Notes under the pieces: generated by a model | The model's input: the letters and a program-made list of their open reading frames with translations, nothing else | Database searches by the model: none | What the model was told of the DNA's origin: nothing | Made by a program: the position numbers and the translations under genes | Shown: in pieces, positions 24,881 to 32,370 of the stretch | Layout: every line of letters begins with the position of its first letter | Numbering within the stretch: position 1 is the stretch's first letter | Assembly (NCBI GenBank): GCA_038522635.1 | Contig: JBCBJZ010000021.1 | Coordinates: 1 to 32,370, forward strand | From: JBCBJZ01 sp038522635 | Lineage (GTDB): Bacteria > Pseudomonadota > Alphaproteobacteria > Rhizobiales > Hyphomicrobiaceae | Reading direction: 5' to 3' | DNA length: 32,370 bases

Positions 24881-25017
24881 TGGCGTCCTTCCCCCACGCG
24901 TCTCAGACACGGTTCGCGGTTTGCTGGGCGTTTCGCTCATCCACCGCCGGTCGCTTGATCGGCAGCGGCGCAAGGCAACACCCAACACCGCCGCCGTCGC
25001 ACCCTTCGAGGGTGCGC

Positions 25018-25701
25018 TTACTTCTTCTTCGCTTCAGCGTCTTTCAGCATCGGCTCGATCACTTCGGAGAACCGCTTCAGCGGGATGACGCCGACGAGCT
25101 TCTTGCCGTTCACGAAGAACGTTGGGGTGGAGCTCACCTGGAACGTCCGGCTCGCGCGGGCGCGGATCGCCTTGATCTTATCGAGCAGCTTTTGATCGTC
25201 GAGGCAGGTGTCGAACGCCTTCTTGGTGAAGCCGACCTGCTTGGCGATTTTTTCAAGCGCCGGCACCGGGTCCGCTGTGATCCAGTCGCGGCGTTTTTCA
25301 AACAGGATCTCGAGCAGCGGGTAGGCTTGGTCCTTGCCAGCGCACCGCGCCAGCATCGCCGCACCACCAGCCAGGCTGTCGAGCGGGAATTCGCGCACGA
25401 TCAGCTTGGCCTTCTTGGTGTCGATGTACTTTTTCTTGAGGTCCGGCAGCACGCGGCTGTGGAACGCGGCGCACGCCCCGCAGGTCAGCGAAGCGTACTC
25501 GATGATCGTGACCGGAGCGTTTTCATCGCCCAACACGATGTCGGGCAAATCGGCGCCAGGCTTTGCCAAGGCTGCGACCGGGAATTGATCAGCGGCCTGC
25601 GCGTGGGCGAGCGTGGGCAAACTCATCAAGGCGACAGCGCTTGCGCCGCCCATAAGCACGCCGCGGCGCGTGGCGGCCGTTTGGTTAAAAAAGTCGTTCA
25701 T
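25018..25701 (-). CDS. DsbA-like periplasmic thiol:disulfide protein
   Basis: This 227-residue exported thioredoxin-fold protein has an N-terminus with a twin-arginine-like TRRGVLMGG (11-19) before a hydrophobic core and a cleavage site near 34-36 (AHAQA). The Tat route is possible. The mature protein has the active site CGAC at 74-77 (ASLTCGACAAFH), LIVREFPLDSLAGGAAMLARC, and the cis-Pro segment SSTPTFFVNGKKLVG. This is the common alphaproteobacterial DsbA-like group found next to smc and mutY. ATG 25701 has AGGAG upstream. It is followed by the lipoprotein paralogue, from which it differs in anchoring and active-site dipeptide (GA versus PF). Confidence 0.93.
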   Translation of the reverse strand: MNDFFNQTAATRRGVLMGGASAVALMSLPTLAHAQAADQFPVAALAKPGADLPDIVLGDENAPVTIIEYASLTCGACAAFHSRVLPDLKKKYIDTKKAKLIVREFPLDSLAGGAAMLARCAGKDQAYPLLEILFEKRRDWITADPVPALEKIAKQVGFTKKAFDTCLDDQKLLDKIKAIRARASRTFQVSSTPTFFVNGKKLVGVIPLKRFSEVIEPMLKDAEAKKK

Positions 25702-25854
25702 ACGGGCACTCCTGGAAGTGGGGCGTGAGGGGATCAGCGAAAGCCACCACGCGGTTGTCCGGTCACGGCTTGGCTCGTACCAATGATGCGGCCCCGGAGT
25801 AAGGCAAAAGCGGCCTGAACACCATCTGAATGACGCGACCGTGATGGCGTGGCC

Positions 25855-26565
25855 TCAGCCGGTGCGGGGGCCGTTCCGCCGTTGAACGCCAGCAGCCATC
25901 GTCGTCAAATGGGCCCGCAGGGTTGGGTTTTCCACCGCCTCGAGCGTCGCCTGGATGCGGGCGCTGGGGCGCGCTTCAAGCGGTGGGGCGACGGGTCCTG
26001 CAGGCGTGGCAACGTGTAGCGGGGCTTGTACAAGCTTCACGGTCTCGATCGCGCGATAACCCATGTAGCGGTTAATCCGATCGGCGATGATGCGCGCTTG
26101 ATACTGGATATCGAGGGCGCGCTCGGGTGCGATCCGCAACGTCAAAGTGGCACCCCGCGCGGCTCCCAAAGCAACGCCGTTGTCGTAGCTTTGCGACTGG
26201 CGTGGCCAGCGCAGGTGCTCCGGGCGGCAGGCGGACGCGAGGTCGGCGCCGATGATATGAGCCCAGTCGGTGATGAGTTGGGATGTTGAAAACCCGTAGG
26301 TCTTGAGCGCTTTGGCGCTGGCGGACGCGACGCTCGCACCGATCGGTTTGGCGCTGACGCCGTCCCAGCGGCGGGGGGGACGCGTTGGTGTTTCCAGTTG
26401 CCAGGGGCGTACCGGGCGACGGTTCAGCGCAGCGATGAGCGCGGGTTCGCCTGCGGCCTCGGGTCGGCGCTGGCCGGGCTCAAGCCGCTTCGCTGGGGCG
26501 GGCCGTCCTGAAACGGGACGGCGTGCTGCGGAGGGGTCCTGAGCGGGGGATAGGCGGTTGGGCAT
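25855..26565 (-). CDS. DUF721 domain protein (DciA-like)
   Basis: This 236-residue protein has a DUF721 domain at about 75-180 (KALKTYGFSTSQLITDWAHIIGADLASACRPEHLRWPR, then LTLRIAPERALDIQYQARIIADRINRYMGYRAIETVKLVQ). This domain defines DciA, the protein that helps load the replicative helicase DnaB in bacteria lacking DnaC. The N-terminal 70 residues are Pro/Arg-rich and disordered; the C-terminus is also low-complexity. ATG 26565 lacks a clear ribosome-binding site. The gene is divergent from mutY and precedes the DsbA-like and smc genes on the same strand. The 153-bp gap to dsbA holds nothing I can identify. Confidence 0.88.
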   Translation of the reverse strand: MPNRLSPAQDPSAARRPVSGRPAPAKRLEPGQRRPEAAGEPALIAALNRRPVRPWQLETPTRPPRRWDGVSAKPIGASVASASAKALKTYGFSTSQLITDWAHIIGADLASACRPEHLRWPRQSQSYDNGVALGAARGATLTLRIAPERALDIQYQARIIADRINRYMGYRAIETVKLVQAPLHVATPAGPVAPPLEARPSARIQATLEAVENPTLRAHLTTMAAGVQRRNGPRTG

Positions 26566-26656
26566 GGCGTGCGCGTCACCGGCGTGGCTTTGATGAGACC
26601 GTTCGTTTAAGCGATTCGCACGTCAGTGAGGCGACCGACGGGGCTCACTTCGCCAA

Positions 26657-26688
26657 GCAACCCACAAAGCCATGCAACCCACAAAGCC
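26657..26688. repeat. 17-bp-period tandem repeat over the mutY start
   Basis: GCAACCCACAAAGCC occurs at 26657-26671 and 26674-26688, separated by AT. The two copies straddle the ATG at 26672-26674. A shorter CAAAGCC-like echo follows near 26699-26706. This makes the first codons of mutY low-complexity. Confidence 0.75.
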
Positions 26689-27883
26689 TTCGCAATCCCC
26701 AAAGCCCTTACGACCCAAGCGGCCTTCGCGGTCAGCGCGTGGCAAAAGCTCAGCCTCCGGCGTGCGCGCTGGCCCGCCCGTCTCTGCGCGCTCCTCCGAT
26801 ACGCCTGCCGACCGTTTGCTCGCCTGGTATGATCAACACCGCCGTGACCTGCCATGGCGGATGGCGCCGGGGGTCGCCGCTGATCCCTACAAAGTGTGGC
26901 TGTCGGAAGTCATGCTGCAGCAGACTGTTGTTAGAACGGTCATTCCCTATTTCAACGCGTTCGTGGCGCGCTGGCCGACGGTCGAAGCGCTGGCCGCGAG
27001 CCCGCTCGATGAGGTGCTGAGCCGCTGGGCCGGGCTCGGCTATTACCGTCGCGCGCGCAACCTCCATGCCTGTGCGCAAGCCGTGGTGCGCGATCACGGC
27101 GGCGCCTTTCCGGCCGATGAGGTGGCCCTGCGCGCCTTGCCCGGCATCGGCGCCTATACGGCCGCTGCGATCACCGCGATCGCCTTCGAGCGGCGCGCTG
27201 TGGTGGTGGACGGGAACGTCGAACGCGTCATGGCGCGCTATTTCAACGTCGAAGATCCGTTGCCGGGGGCCAAAGCCACCCTCAAGGCGCACGCCGATGT
27301 GCTGACGCCTGAAGCGCGCCCTGGCGATTACGCGCAGGCGGTGATGGATTTGGGTGCAACGGTGTGTTCGCCTAAGTCGCCCGCCTGCGGCATCTGCCCG
27401 CTGATGCAGGCGTGCGCGGGGCGGTTGGCGGGCCATGCGGCAACGCTGCCGCGAAAGGCCGTGAAACGACCAAAGCCGCATCGGGCCGGGCAGGCCTATG
27501 TTGTTGTGCGGGCAGATGGTGCGGTGCTGTTACGCCAACGGCCACCTGAAGGGCTGCTGGGCGGGATGATGGAGGTGCCGGGCAGCGACTGGGTCGAAAC
27601 GGACGAGCCGAAGGCCGCGCCGCGGCGCGCGATGGCCGAAGAGGCGTCGGCCGAAGAGGCGCCCGTCAAGGCCCCTTGGACCGTGACGCCCGTTCCGGTG
27701 TCGCATGTGTTCACGCACTTCACGTTGACGCTTGAGGTCTACACCGCCCGCGTTCGCAACAGCGCCCGCTTGACCGCGGCTGCTCAACCTGAGCGCTGCC
27801 GCTGGGTGGCGCGCGACGCGCTGGCCACGCAAGCGTTGCCAAGCGTGATGCGGAAAGTGCTCGCCGCCGCCGGTTTGGGTTAA
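26672..27883 (+). CDS. mutY: A/G-specific adenine DNA glycosylase MutY
   Basis: This base-excision enzyme removes adenine mispaired with 8-oxoguanine. The N-terminus (1-40) is a basic, Pro/Ser-rich extension. The glycosylase domain has LSEVMLQQT with catalytic E79, the helix-hairpin-helix LPGIGAYTAAAI (156-167) and catalytic D180 in VVVDGNVERV. The iron-sulfur cluster ligands C232, C239, C242 and C248 show the exact C-x6-C-x2-C-x5-C spacing. A C-terminal NUDIX-like domain for 8-oxoG recognition occupies about 265-400 (VLLRQRPPEGLLGGMMEVPG, VSHVFTHFTLTLEVY). ATG 26672 is the first start in the frame but has no Shine-Dalgarno and lies within a tandem repeat, so a later start is possible. Confidence 0.95.
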   Translation: MQPTKPSQSPKPLRPKRPSRSARGKSSASGVRAGPPVSARSSDTPADRLLAWYDQHRRDLPWRMAPGVAADPYKVWLSEVMLQQTVVRTVIPYFNAFVARWPTVEALAASPLDEVLSRWAGLGYYRRARNLHACAQAVVRDHGGAFPADEVALRALPGIGAYTAAAITAIAFERRAVVVDGNVERVMARYFNVEDPLPGAKATLKAHADVLTPEARPGDYAQAVMDLGATVCSPKSPACGICPLMQACAGRLAGHAATLPRKAVKRPKPHRAGQAYVVVRADGAVLLRQRPPEGLLGGMMEVPGSDWVETDEPKAAPRRAMAEEASAEEAPVKAPWTVTPVPVSHVFTHFTLTLEVYTARVRNSARLTAAAQPERCRWVARDALATQALPSVMRKVLAAAGLG

Positions 27884-27905
27884 TGTGGCCAATCCGTCAG
27901 TTGGC

Positions 27906-27940
27906 CAGTCAGCAGTCAGCAGTCAGCAGTCAGCAGTCAG
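27906..27940. repeat. Heptanucleotide tandem repeat, five perfect copies
   Basis: CAGTCAG is repeated five times without interruption between the convergent ends of mutY (27883) and the MscS gene (27984). It is a simple-sequence repeat, not a CRISPR: there are no spacers. Confidence 0.95.
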
Positions 27941-27983
27941 CCTGCCAGCCAACGGGCGGTGTGTCGGCCACGCCGAGCCGCCC

Positions 27984-28820
27984 TCACGAGGGGCGGGTCT
28001 CGCTGCGCAAACTCCCAAGCCCGTGATGGTGCAGATCGCGCTGCGGGAAGGGAATAGAAAGGCCCGCGCGTTCAAGCCCAAGCTTAGCCCGCTCCGTCAG
28101 ATCGCGCCGCGTCACCCAGTAGTCCTTGGTCGCCACCCACCCGCGCATGTTTAACGTCACCGCGCTATCATCAAGCGCGTCCACGAAGACGCTCGGCCGC
28201 GGATCCTCCTGAACGCGAGGATCACGGCGCACCAGTTCGAGCAGCACGCCCTTGCCCAGCTCGATGTCATCATCGTAGGCGACGCCCACTTTGATCTCGA
28301 CCATGCGGATCGGATGGCGGGTGTAATTGGTAATGCGCTTGTTCCAGATCTGACCGTTCGGCACGAAGTGGAAGAGCCCGTCGTAGCTTTGTAGTTCGGT
28401 GGAAAACAGACCGATCTCGACCACGGTCCCGTCGATGCCTTCGGCGTCGATATGGTCGCCGTTCTGGAACGGGCGCAACCACAGCAGCATGATGCCCGCA
28501 GCGATGTTGGAGAGGGTCCCTTGCAAGGCGAGGCCGATCGCGAGGCCGGCAGCGCCCAGGGCTGCGATCACGCTGGTGGTCTCGATGCCCAACTGGCCGA
28601 TCGCCGCCACCAGGAAAATGATGAAGACGATCGCACCGACGATGGAGCGCAGCACGCTGTTGAGCGTTTGATCGAAGCCGGGGCGCTGGCGCAGAAACCG
28701 GGTGGTCGCGCCCGCCGCCCAACGCGACAGCAGCCAGCCGACGAACAAGAGCACGAGGGCAGCAACGAGATTGGGCAGGGCGGCGATCGCCCAGTTGGTC
28801 AGCTTGACGAGAACATCCAT
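27984..28820 (-). CDS. Small-conductance mechanosensitive channel MscS family
   Basis: This 278-residue inner-membrane channel releases solutes on hypo-osmotic shock. Three transmembrane segments are visible (about 8-32, 60-82 and 84-108). The pore-lining third helix has the Ala/Gly pattern AALGAAGLAIGLALQGTLSNIAAGIMLL followed by RPFQNGDHI. The cytoplasmic beta domain (GTVVEIGLFSTELQSYDGLFHFVPNGQIWNKRITNYTR) and C-terminal alpha/beta domain are complete. Length is close to E. coli MscS. ATG 28820 is chosen. The 180 bp to the ccrM stop show nothing notable. Confidence 0.94.
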   Translation of the reverse strand: MDVLVKLTNWAIAALPNLVAALVLLFVGWLLSRWAAGATTRFLRQRPGFDQTLNSVLRSIVGAIVFIIFLVAAIGQLGIETTSVIAALGAAGLAIGLALQGTLSNIAAGIMLLWLRPFQNGDHIDAEGIDGTVVEIGLFSTELQSYDGLFHFVPNGQIWNKRITNYTRHPIRMVEIKVGVAYDDDIELGKGVLLELVRRDPRVQEDPRPSVFVDALDDSAVTLNMRGWVATKDYWVTRRDLTERAKLGLERAGLSIPFPQRDLHHHGLGSLRSETRPS

Positions 28821-29000
28821 CGGATCAGGCTTCGCGGGAGAGAAATTTGAAGGGAAGCGCGGCGTGGATTACCACGAAGCTGAGAGAACGACCAAGGTTC
28901 CCGGCCAAGGTTCCCCGGCCTTGCGCGCGCGGTTGACGGTTCACCCTCGCGATAAGGCGATGCCCAGGCCCGCGCTCGGCACGCCATGGGCGCGCCGCCA

Positions 29001-30137
29001 TCACACCGCGCTGCCTGCCAAACCGGTCAGCCCCAACGCTTCACGGGCGCGGTGGCGCAGGGCATCGATCGGCTCCAACTTACCATCACGCTTGTAGTGC
29101 CAGAACGTCCAACCATTGCACGCCGCCTTGCCCTGCACGTGTGCGCCCAGGCGGTGGATCGATCCTTGCGTACCGTTGAGCGCCAGCGTGCCATCGGCGC
29201 GAACGCGCGCTGCAAACCGCTGGCGCTGGTCGTAAAGGGTGGCACCCGGCGTCAGCATGCCCAATTCAACGATGGTTCCGAAGGGCACGCGCGGCTCAGC
29301 CCGTTTGGATGGCATGATGTTGAGGCTGTCGGCGGGAAGCGGCGTCACGCCCGCCAAGCGCTCGCGCGCAGCTCGCGCATAGGTGGCATCGCGTTCGATG
29401 CCGATGAAGCGGCGTTGTAGGCGTTTGGCGACCGCTCCGGTGGTGCCTGTGCCGAAAAAGGGATCGAGCACGACATCGCCGCGCTTTGTCGATGCGAGCA
29501 TCAACCGATGCAGCAGCGCTTCAGGCTTTTGCGTCGGGTGCGCTTTGGCGCCCGCCCCGTCTTTGAGTCGTTCGGGCCCGCTGCAGATCGGGATCAACCA
29601 GTCGGAGCGCATTTGGATGTCGTCGTTGAAGGCTTTGAGCGCTTCGTAGTTGAACGTGTACTTCGCCTTGGGACCCTGCGAGGCCCAGATCAGCGTCTCA
29701 TGGGCATTGGTGAAGCGACGGCCGCGGAAGTTCGGCATCGGGTTCGTCTTGCGCCACACGACATCGTTCAGCACCCAAAATCCAAGGTCTTGGAGCGCGC
29801 ATCCAAGACGGAAGATGTTGTGGTACGAGCCGATCACCCAAAGCGCGCCATCGCTCTTCAGCACGCGTTTGGCCTGCGCCAGCCATGCTCGCGAGAAGGC
29901 ATCATAGCTCGCAAAATCATCGAACTTGTCCCAGTCCTGATCGACGCCGTCGACGCGGGTGTTGTTCGGCCGCAGCAGCGCGCTTTCGAGCTGTAGGTTG
30001 TAAGGCGGGTCGGCGAACACGAGATCGACGCTGCGATCGGGCAGGGCTGCCATCGTTTCCAGGCAATCGCCGATGATGACCTCATCCAGGGGCAGGGTCG
30101 TCGCCGCCCGGGAGACGCTTCGCGTACGCTTTGACAT
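29001..30137 (-). CDS. ccrM: Adenine DNA methyltransferase CcrM (GANTC)
   Basis: This 378-residue beta-class N6-adenine methyltransferase has the catalytic DPPY at 43-46, before the SAM-binding motif DPFFGTGTTG at 225-234. A target-recognition region lies between (VVWRKTNPMPNFRGRRFTNAHETLIWA). The roughly 100-residue C-terminal domain (about 275-378) with NGTQGSIHRLGAHVQGKAACNGWTFWHY is specific to the CcrM group. CcrM methylates GANTC and is a solitary, cell-cycle-linked enzyme in alphaproteobacteria. No restriction nuclease is adjacent, consistent with that. ATG 30137 matches the family N-terminus; the frame extends to a TTG at 30194 with a basic stretch. Specificity is inferred from homology. 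Confidence 0.95.
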   Translation of the reverse strand: MSKRTRSVSRAATTLPLDEVIIGDCLETMAALPDRSVDLVFADPPYNLQLESALLRPNNTRVDGVDQDWDKFDDFASYDAFSRAWLAQAKRVLKSDGALWVIGSYHNIFRLGCALQDLGFWVLNDVVWRKTNPMPNFRGRRFTNAHETLIWASQGPKAKYTFNYEALKAFNDDIQMRSDWLIPICSGPERLKDGAGAKAHPTQKPEALLHRLMLASTKRGDVVLDPFFGTGTTGAVAKRLQRRFIGIERDATYARAARERLAGVTPLPADSLNIMPSKRAEPRVPFGTIVELGMLTPGATLYDQRQRFAARVRADGTLALNGTQGSIHRLGAHVQGKAACNGWTFWHYKRDGKLEPIDALRHRAREALGLTGLAGSAV

Positions 30138-30276
30138 TGAAACTCGTTTCCGCAACTTCGAACGCTTGAGGCTCGCACCTCGACGCCGCGCCAACAGGAG
30201 CGCGCGCTTTGCACGGGCACACCAAAGCCCGGCGGTTCGACCAAACTAGGGCGAACGAAGCCTGAACAAAAGTGCA

Positions 30277-30301
30277 GGTGCAAGTTCTCGCATTTTGCAC
30301 C
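30277..30301. promoter_or_regulatory. Inverted repeat GGTGCAA / TTGCACC, possible operator
   Basis: GGTGCAA (30277-30283) and TTGCACC (30295-30301) are a perfect 7-bp inverted repeat with an 11-nt spacer. The centres are 18 bp apart, close to two helical turns. It lies 55 bp before the SRPBCC start and 140 bp before ccrM, so it could regulate either. Confidence 0.4.
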
Positions 30302-30355
30302 CTTTGCTCTGGCTTTAGCGGTGAAAGCCCGCCCATGGAGCAGGGAGTTTGACGC

Positions 30356-30883
30356 ATGACAAACGCAACCCAAGACGATGCTGTCGATGATGGTCCCCAT
30401 ACGCTGAAAATCGAGCGCGTGATCGCAGCCCCGCGCGCTGCGGTCTGGCAATGCTGGACGCAAGAAGCGCTGTTGCAGCGTTGGTTCGCGCCTGCGCCCT
30501 GGAAGGTCACCGAGATCGCCTTGGACCCGCAGCCGGGCGGGCGTTTCAACCTTACGATGCGCGGACCTGAAGGCGATCCGATCGAGACCACCGGCATGTG
30601 GCTGCAGGTTGAGCCGATGGACGCGCTCACCTTCACCGACGCCTACCGCGAAGGGTTCATCCCGCAGGCTGAGAGCTTCATGACGTCGTTCGTCCGGCTC
30701 GCTGACACGCCCGGTGGGACCGCGATGGTCTGGGGCGCACGGCACACGAGCGCGAAAGACAAGGAACGGCACCTGGCGATGGGCTTTGAAGGCGGTTGGG
30801 GCCAGGCGTGTACGCAGCTTGAAGCCGTGGCCAAAGGCATCGCCGCGGATGATCACGGCGACGCGCCCGACAAGGCGTCGTGA
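30356..30883 (+). CDS. SRPBCC (AHSA1-like) domain protein
   Basis: This 175-residue protein has the START/Bet v1-like fold of the AHSA1 group: LKIERVIAAPRAAVWQCWTQEALLQRWFAPAPWKVTEIALDPQPGGRFNLTMRGPEG (about 17-72), then LTFTDAY and the closing GFEGGWGQACTQLEAVAKG helix. Such proteins bind hydrophobic ligands; their roles vary and none can be assigned here. ATG 30356 is preceded by AGGGAG at a normal distance. The gene is divergent from ccrM, with an inverted repeat in the promoter region, and converges on the macro-domain gene. The C-terminal tail DDHGDAPDKAS is acidic. Confidence 0.88.
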   Translation: MTNATQDDAVDDGPHTLKIERVIAAPRAAVWQCWTQEALLQRWFAPAPWKVTEIALDPQPGGRFNLTMRGPEGDPIETTGMWLQVEPMDALTFTDAYREGFIPQAESFMTSFVRLADTPGGTAMVWGARHTSAKDKERHLAMGFEGGWGQACTQLEAVAKGIAADDHGDAPDKAS

Positions 30884-30902
30884 GGGCGCGCCGTGAGGGC
30901 GC
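30879..30902. repeat. Direct repeat over the end of the SRPBCC gene
   Basis: CGTGAGGGCGC occurs at 30879-30889 and 30892-30902 (13-bp period). The first copy contains the TGA stop codon (30881-30883). Confidence 0.7.
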
Positions 30903-30961
30903 AGGGCGTTATCACGTGCACTGCCAGGCGACCAAAGCAGCGCAGCGCGCAACGCATCACC

Positions 30962-32370
30962 TCAGAATTTGGTCAGCTTATCGGCCCCATGATTTGCTGA
31001 ACCGTTGCTCGCAGCACCATGGCTGGCAACACTGGGGCGCGCGGCCCCGTTGGTTGCACCGTTAGACACCGGCGGCAGGGGCGGCACGTCCGCGTCGTCG
31101 TTGTGGGCGGTGGCGCGGGTCTGCGAGAAGATGCGCGGCACCGGGTTGGTGTCGTCACCCGTCGGACCGTTGATCGGCGTCAAGGGATCATGGCGCGCAT
31201 CGCCGCCCATCACATCGCCGCGCATGGCATCGTGGCTCAGGATGTCCGCGTCTTCGGCGAGGCGGCGCGAAGAGCGCTCCGATGAGCTGATCAGCGCTGA
31301 CAGCCCTTGCAGAATTTGTGGCCGTACCCCGCGCTCACTTTCGTCGGCCGGTGGCGGTGGCGGTACGGCTGCGCTGACCGATGCGCTCATCGATGTACCC
31401 ATGGCGGGACTGCCGCCAAAGCCGTGGTGGCGCGGTTCAGCAGGCGCAAGTGCGGTGCTGGCCGATGTCACCTCGGTGGCGTCCTCCTCGACGATTGGCG
31501 CGATCCGGACGGGCAGGAGGCGCGCGCGTGTGACGGCGCCCTGCAGCAGTTCACGGTCAAGATCGGTGTAGGCCAGGAAGTAAACCTGGCGGATCGCCGT
31601 TTGCGGCACCGTTTCCATGTAGTTGAGCACCGCATCCATCAGGTTATCGACCACCGATTGGGGGTCGTGGCCCTCACTGCGTGTGCCAAACAGTGGCACC
31701 AGCAGCGAGCGCTGCCGGCCGCGATGGCGGTTGGGGCGCCCGCGATGCAAGTAGGTGGCGTTGAGGCGTTCGGCCTCTTTCAGCGCCGATGTGAGCCCGG
31801 CCGCATAGTTGCGGATGAGCTGATAACCCTTTGTGGGCTCACCATGCATGACCGCCACGTGCAGCAGGCCGCGCACGTTGTTGGAGCGCGCCAGTTCACC
31901 CGACCCGGTCACCACCACCGTGCCCGGTTCAACGCCCTGATGGCGCCCGCACAGGCGCTCCAGTTCATCGGCGATCGTGTCCTGCGTGACGGAGCCTGAA
32001 TGGCTCTTACGCGCGCCGTGATACCGCATGCAGGCGGAGACGCTGTCGTCGTGCAGCCGCGCCATCTGCATCTTGGTGTTTTCCGGGTTCACCCAGAGGT
32101 CGACGAAATCGATGTCCGCGATGTCGCCGGTGACATAGCCGATCACTTTGCCGTCGAGACCTGGCGTGGTGAAGAGCGCCACATCCTGGCGGTTGAGCGG
32201 ATGCGCGGTGCGCGCAACCTTGAGGGAGCCGATCAGCGTGTGAACCAGGCTGTCGGTGTTTTGCGCAAGCAGGGTGTTGCGCAGGCTCGCTTCGATGACC
32301 GTGCGGGCCTGTTCGATGCGGTCGGCGTGGGTGTCACCGTAGGTGATGACGCGCGTTGAGCCGATGTCAG
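30962..32370 (-). CDS. Macro-domain-like protein with long disordered tail (5' end beyond the window)
   Basis: The frame is open to the right edge (first full codon at 32368) and encodes at least 468 residues. The GTG at 32182 is probably internal. Residues about 75-290 resemble a divergent macro (ADP-ribose-binding) domain: VTGDIADIDFVDLWVNPEN in the place of the usual DI and VNAAN elements, then GTVVVTGSGELARSNNVRGLLHVAVMHG, and VPLFGTRSEGHDPQS in the place of the PaiGTGxxGxP loop. Between them MARLHDDSVSACMRYHGARK replaces the usual Gly-rich GGGVAGAI. The C-terminal 190 residues are Ser/Pro/Ala-rich with a PPPPP run. Upstream residues form a helical segment (ADRIEQARTVIEASLRNTLLAQ). The function is unknown. 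ADP-ribose or related nucleotide binding is an inference. Confidence 0.65.
   Translation of the reverse strand, partial: DIGSTRVITYGDTHADRIEQARTVIEASLRNTLLAQNTDSLVHTLIGSLKVARTAHPLNRQDVALFTTPGLDGKVIGYVTGDIADIDFVDLWVNPENTKMQMARLHDDSVSACMRYHGARKSHSGSVTQDTIADELERLCGRHQGVEPGTVVVTGSGELARSNNVRGLLHVAVMHGEPTKGYQLIRNYAAGLTSALKEAERLNATYLHRGRPNRHRGRQRSLLVPLFGTRSEGHDPQSVVDNLMDAVLNYMETVPQTAIRQVYFLAYTDLDRELLQGAVTRARLLPVRIAPIVEEDATEVTSASTALAPAEPRHHGFGGSPAMGTSMSASVSAAVPPPPPADESERGVRPQILQGLSALISSSERSSRRLAEDADILSHDAMRGDVMGGDARHDPLTPINGPTGDDTNPVPRIFSQTRATAHNDDADVPPLPPVSNGATNGAARPSVASHGAASNGSANHGADKLTKF

Noticed and set aside
27906..27940. CRISPR-like repeat
   Set aside because: Units are 7 bp and contiguous, without spacers, so this is a microsatellite.
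29001..30137. Restriction-modification system around the methyltransferase
   Set aside because: No nuclease or specificity gene is adjacent, and the C-terminal domain marks it as solitary CcrM.
29858..30952. 364-residue minus-strand frame over the ccrM start and the SRPBCC gene
   Set aside because: It crosses a promoter region and overlaps two well-supported genes in other frames; the composition is not protein-like.

Overview
The window is high-G+C chromosomal DNA of an alphaproteobacterium, most likely of the order Hyphomicrobiales (Rhizobiales). The evidence is the split F0 ATP-synthase operon atpI-atpB-atpE-atpF'-atpF, a CcrM-type beta-class adenine methyltransferase with the extra C-terminal domain, the neighbourhood mutY / DUF721 / DsbA-like / smc, and the tadA-rluB-rsmD neighbourhood. 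Gene density is high. I see no tRNA, rRNA, insertion sequence, prophage or CRISPR array.

Layout. 1-3.6 kb (minus strand): an unknown secreted protein, a bactofilin, a DUF455 ferritin-like protein, and a BCP/PrxQ peroxiredoxin whose stop codon overlaps the DUF455 start. 3.9-7.9 kb (plus): a 1311-residue AsmA/YhdP-like (DUF3971) envelope protein. 7.9-9.9 kb (minus): an ICMT/MddA-like membrane methyltransferase, a DUF4149 membrane protein and tadA. 10.4-12.7 kb (plus): rluB and rsmD, overlapping by ATGA. 13.1-15.4 kb (minus): a complete large-subunit homologue of N,N-dimethylformamidase with no small-subunit gene beside it. 15.5-18.9 kb (minus): the F0 operon, with a clear intrinsic terminator and a candidate promoter. 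19.1-20.4 kb (plus): a membrane-anchored FGE/SUMF-fold protein without the catalytic cysteines. 20.5-26.6 kb (minus): DUF721 (DciA-like), a DsbA-like protein, a DsbA-like lipoprotein and smc. 26.7-27.9 kb (plus): mutY. 28.0-30.1 kb (minus): an MscS channel and ccrM. 30.4-30.9 kb (plus): an SRPBCC/AHSA1 protein. 31.0 kb to the right edge (minus): a macro-domain-like protein with a long disordered tail, cut by the window edge.

How the genes fit together. Most are core genes for energy (F0), RNA modification (tadA, rluB, rsmD), chromosome maintenance (smc, DUF721/DciA-like, mutY, ccrM) and the cell envelope (bactofilin, AsmA-like, Dsb-like, MscS). The accessory or poorly described items are the orphan dimethylformamidase-like enzyme, the FGE-fold protein without its cysteines, the divergent macro-domain protein, and several non-coding structures: a 64-nt hairpin at the left edge, paired hairpins at 12.8-12.9 kb, an isolated perfect DnaA box, and a set of short perfect tandem duplications placed at gene boundaries.

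Limits. All functions come from reading motifs without any database search. Start codons are uncertain for several genes, and this is stated in each entry. I did not find a clearly new multi-gene defence or metabolic system. The two most promising proteins for follow-up are the orphan dimethylformamidase homologue and the macro-domain protein at the right edge.
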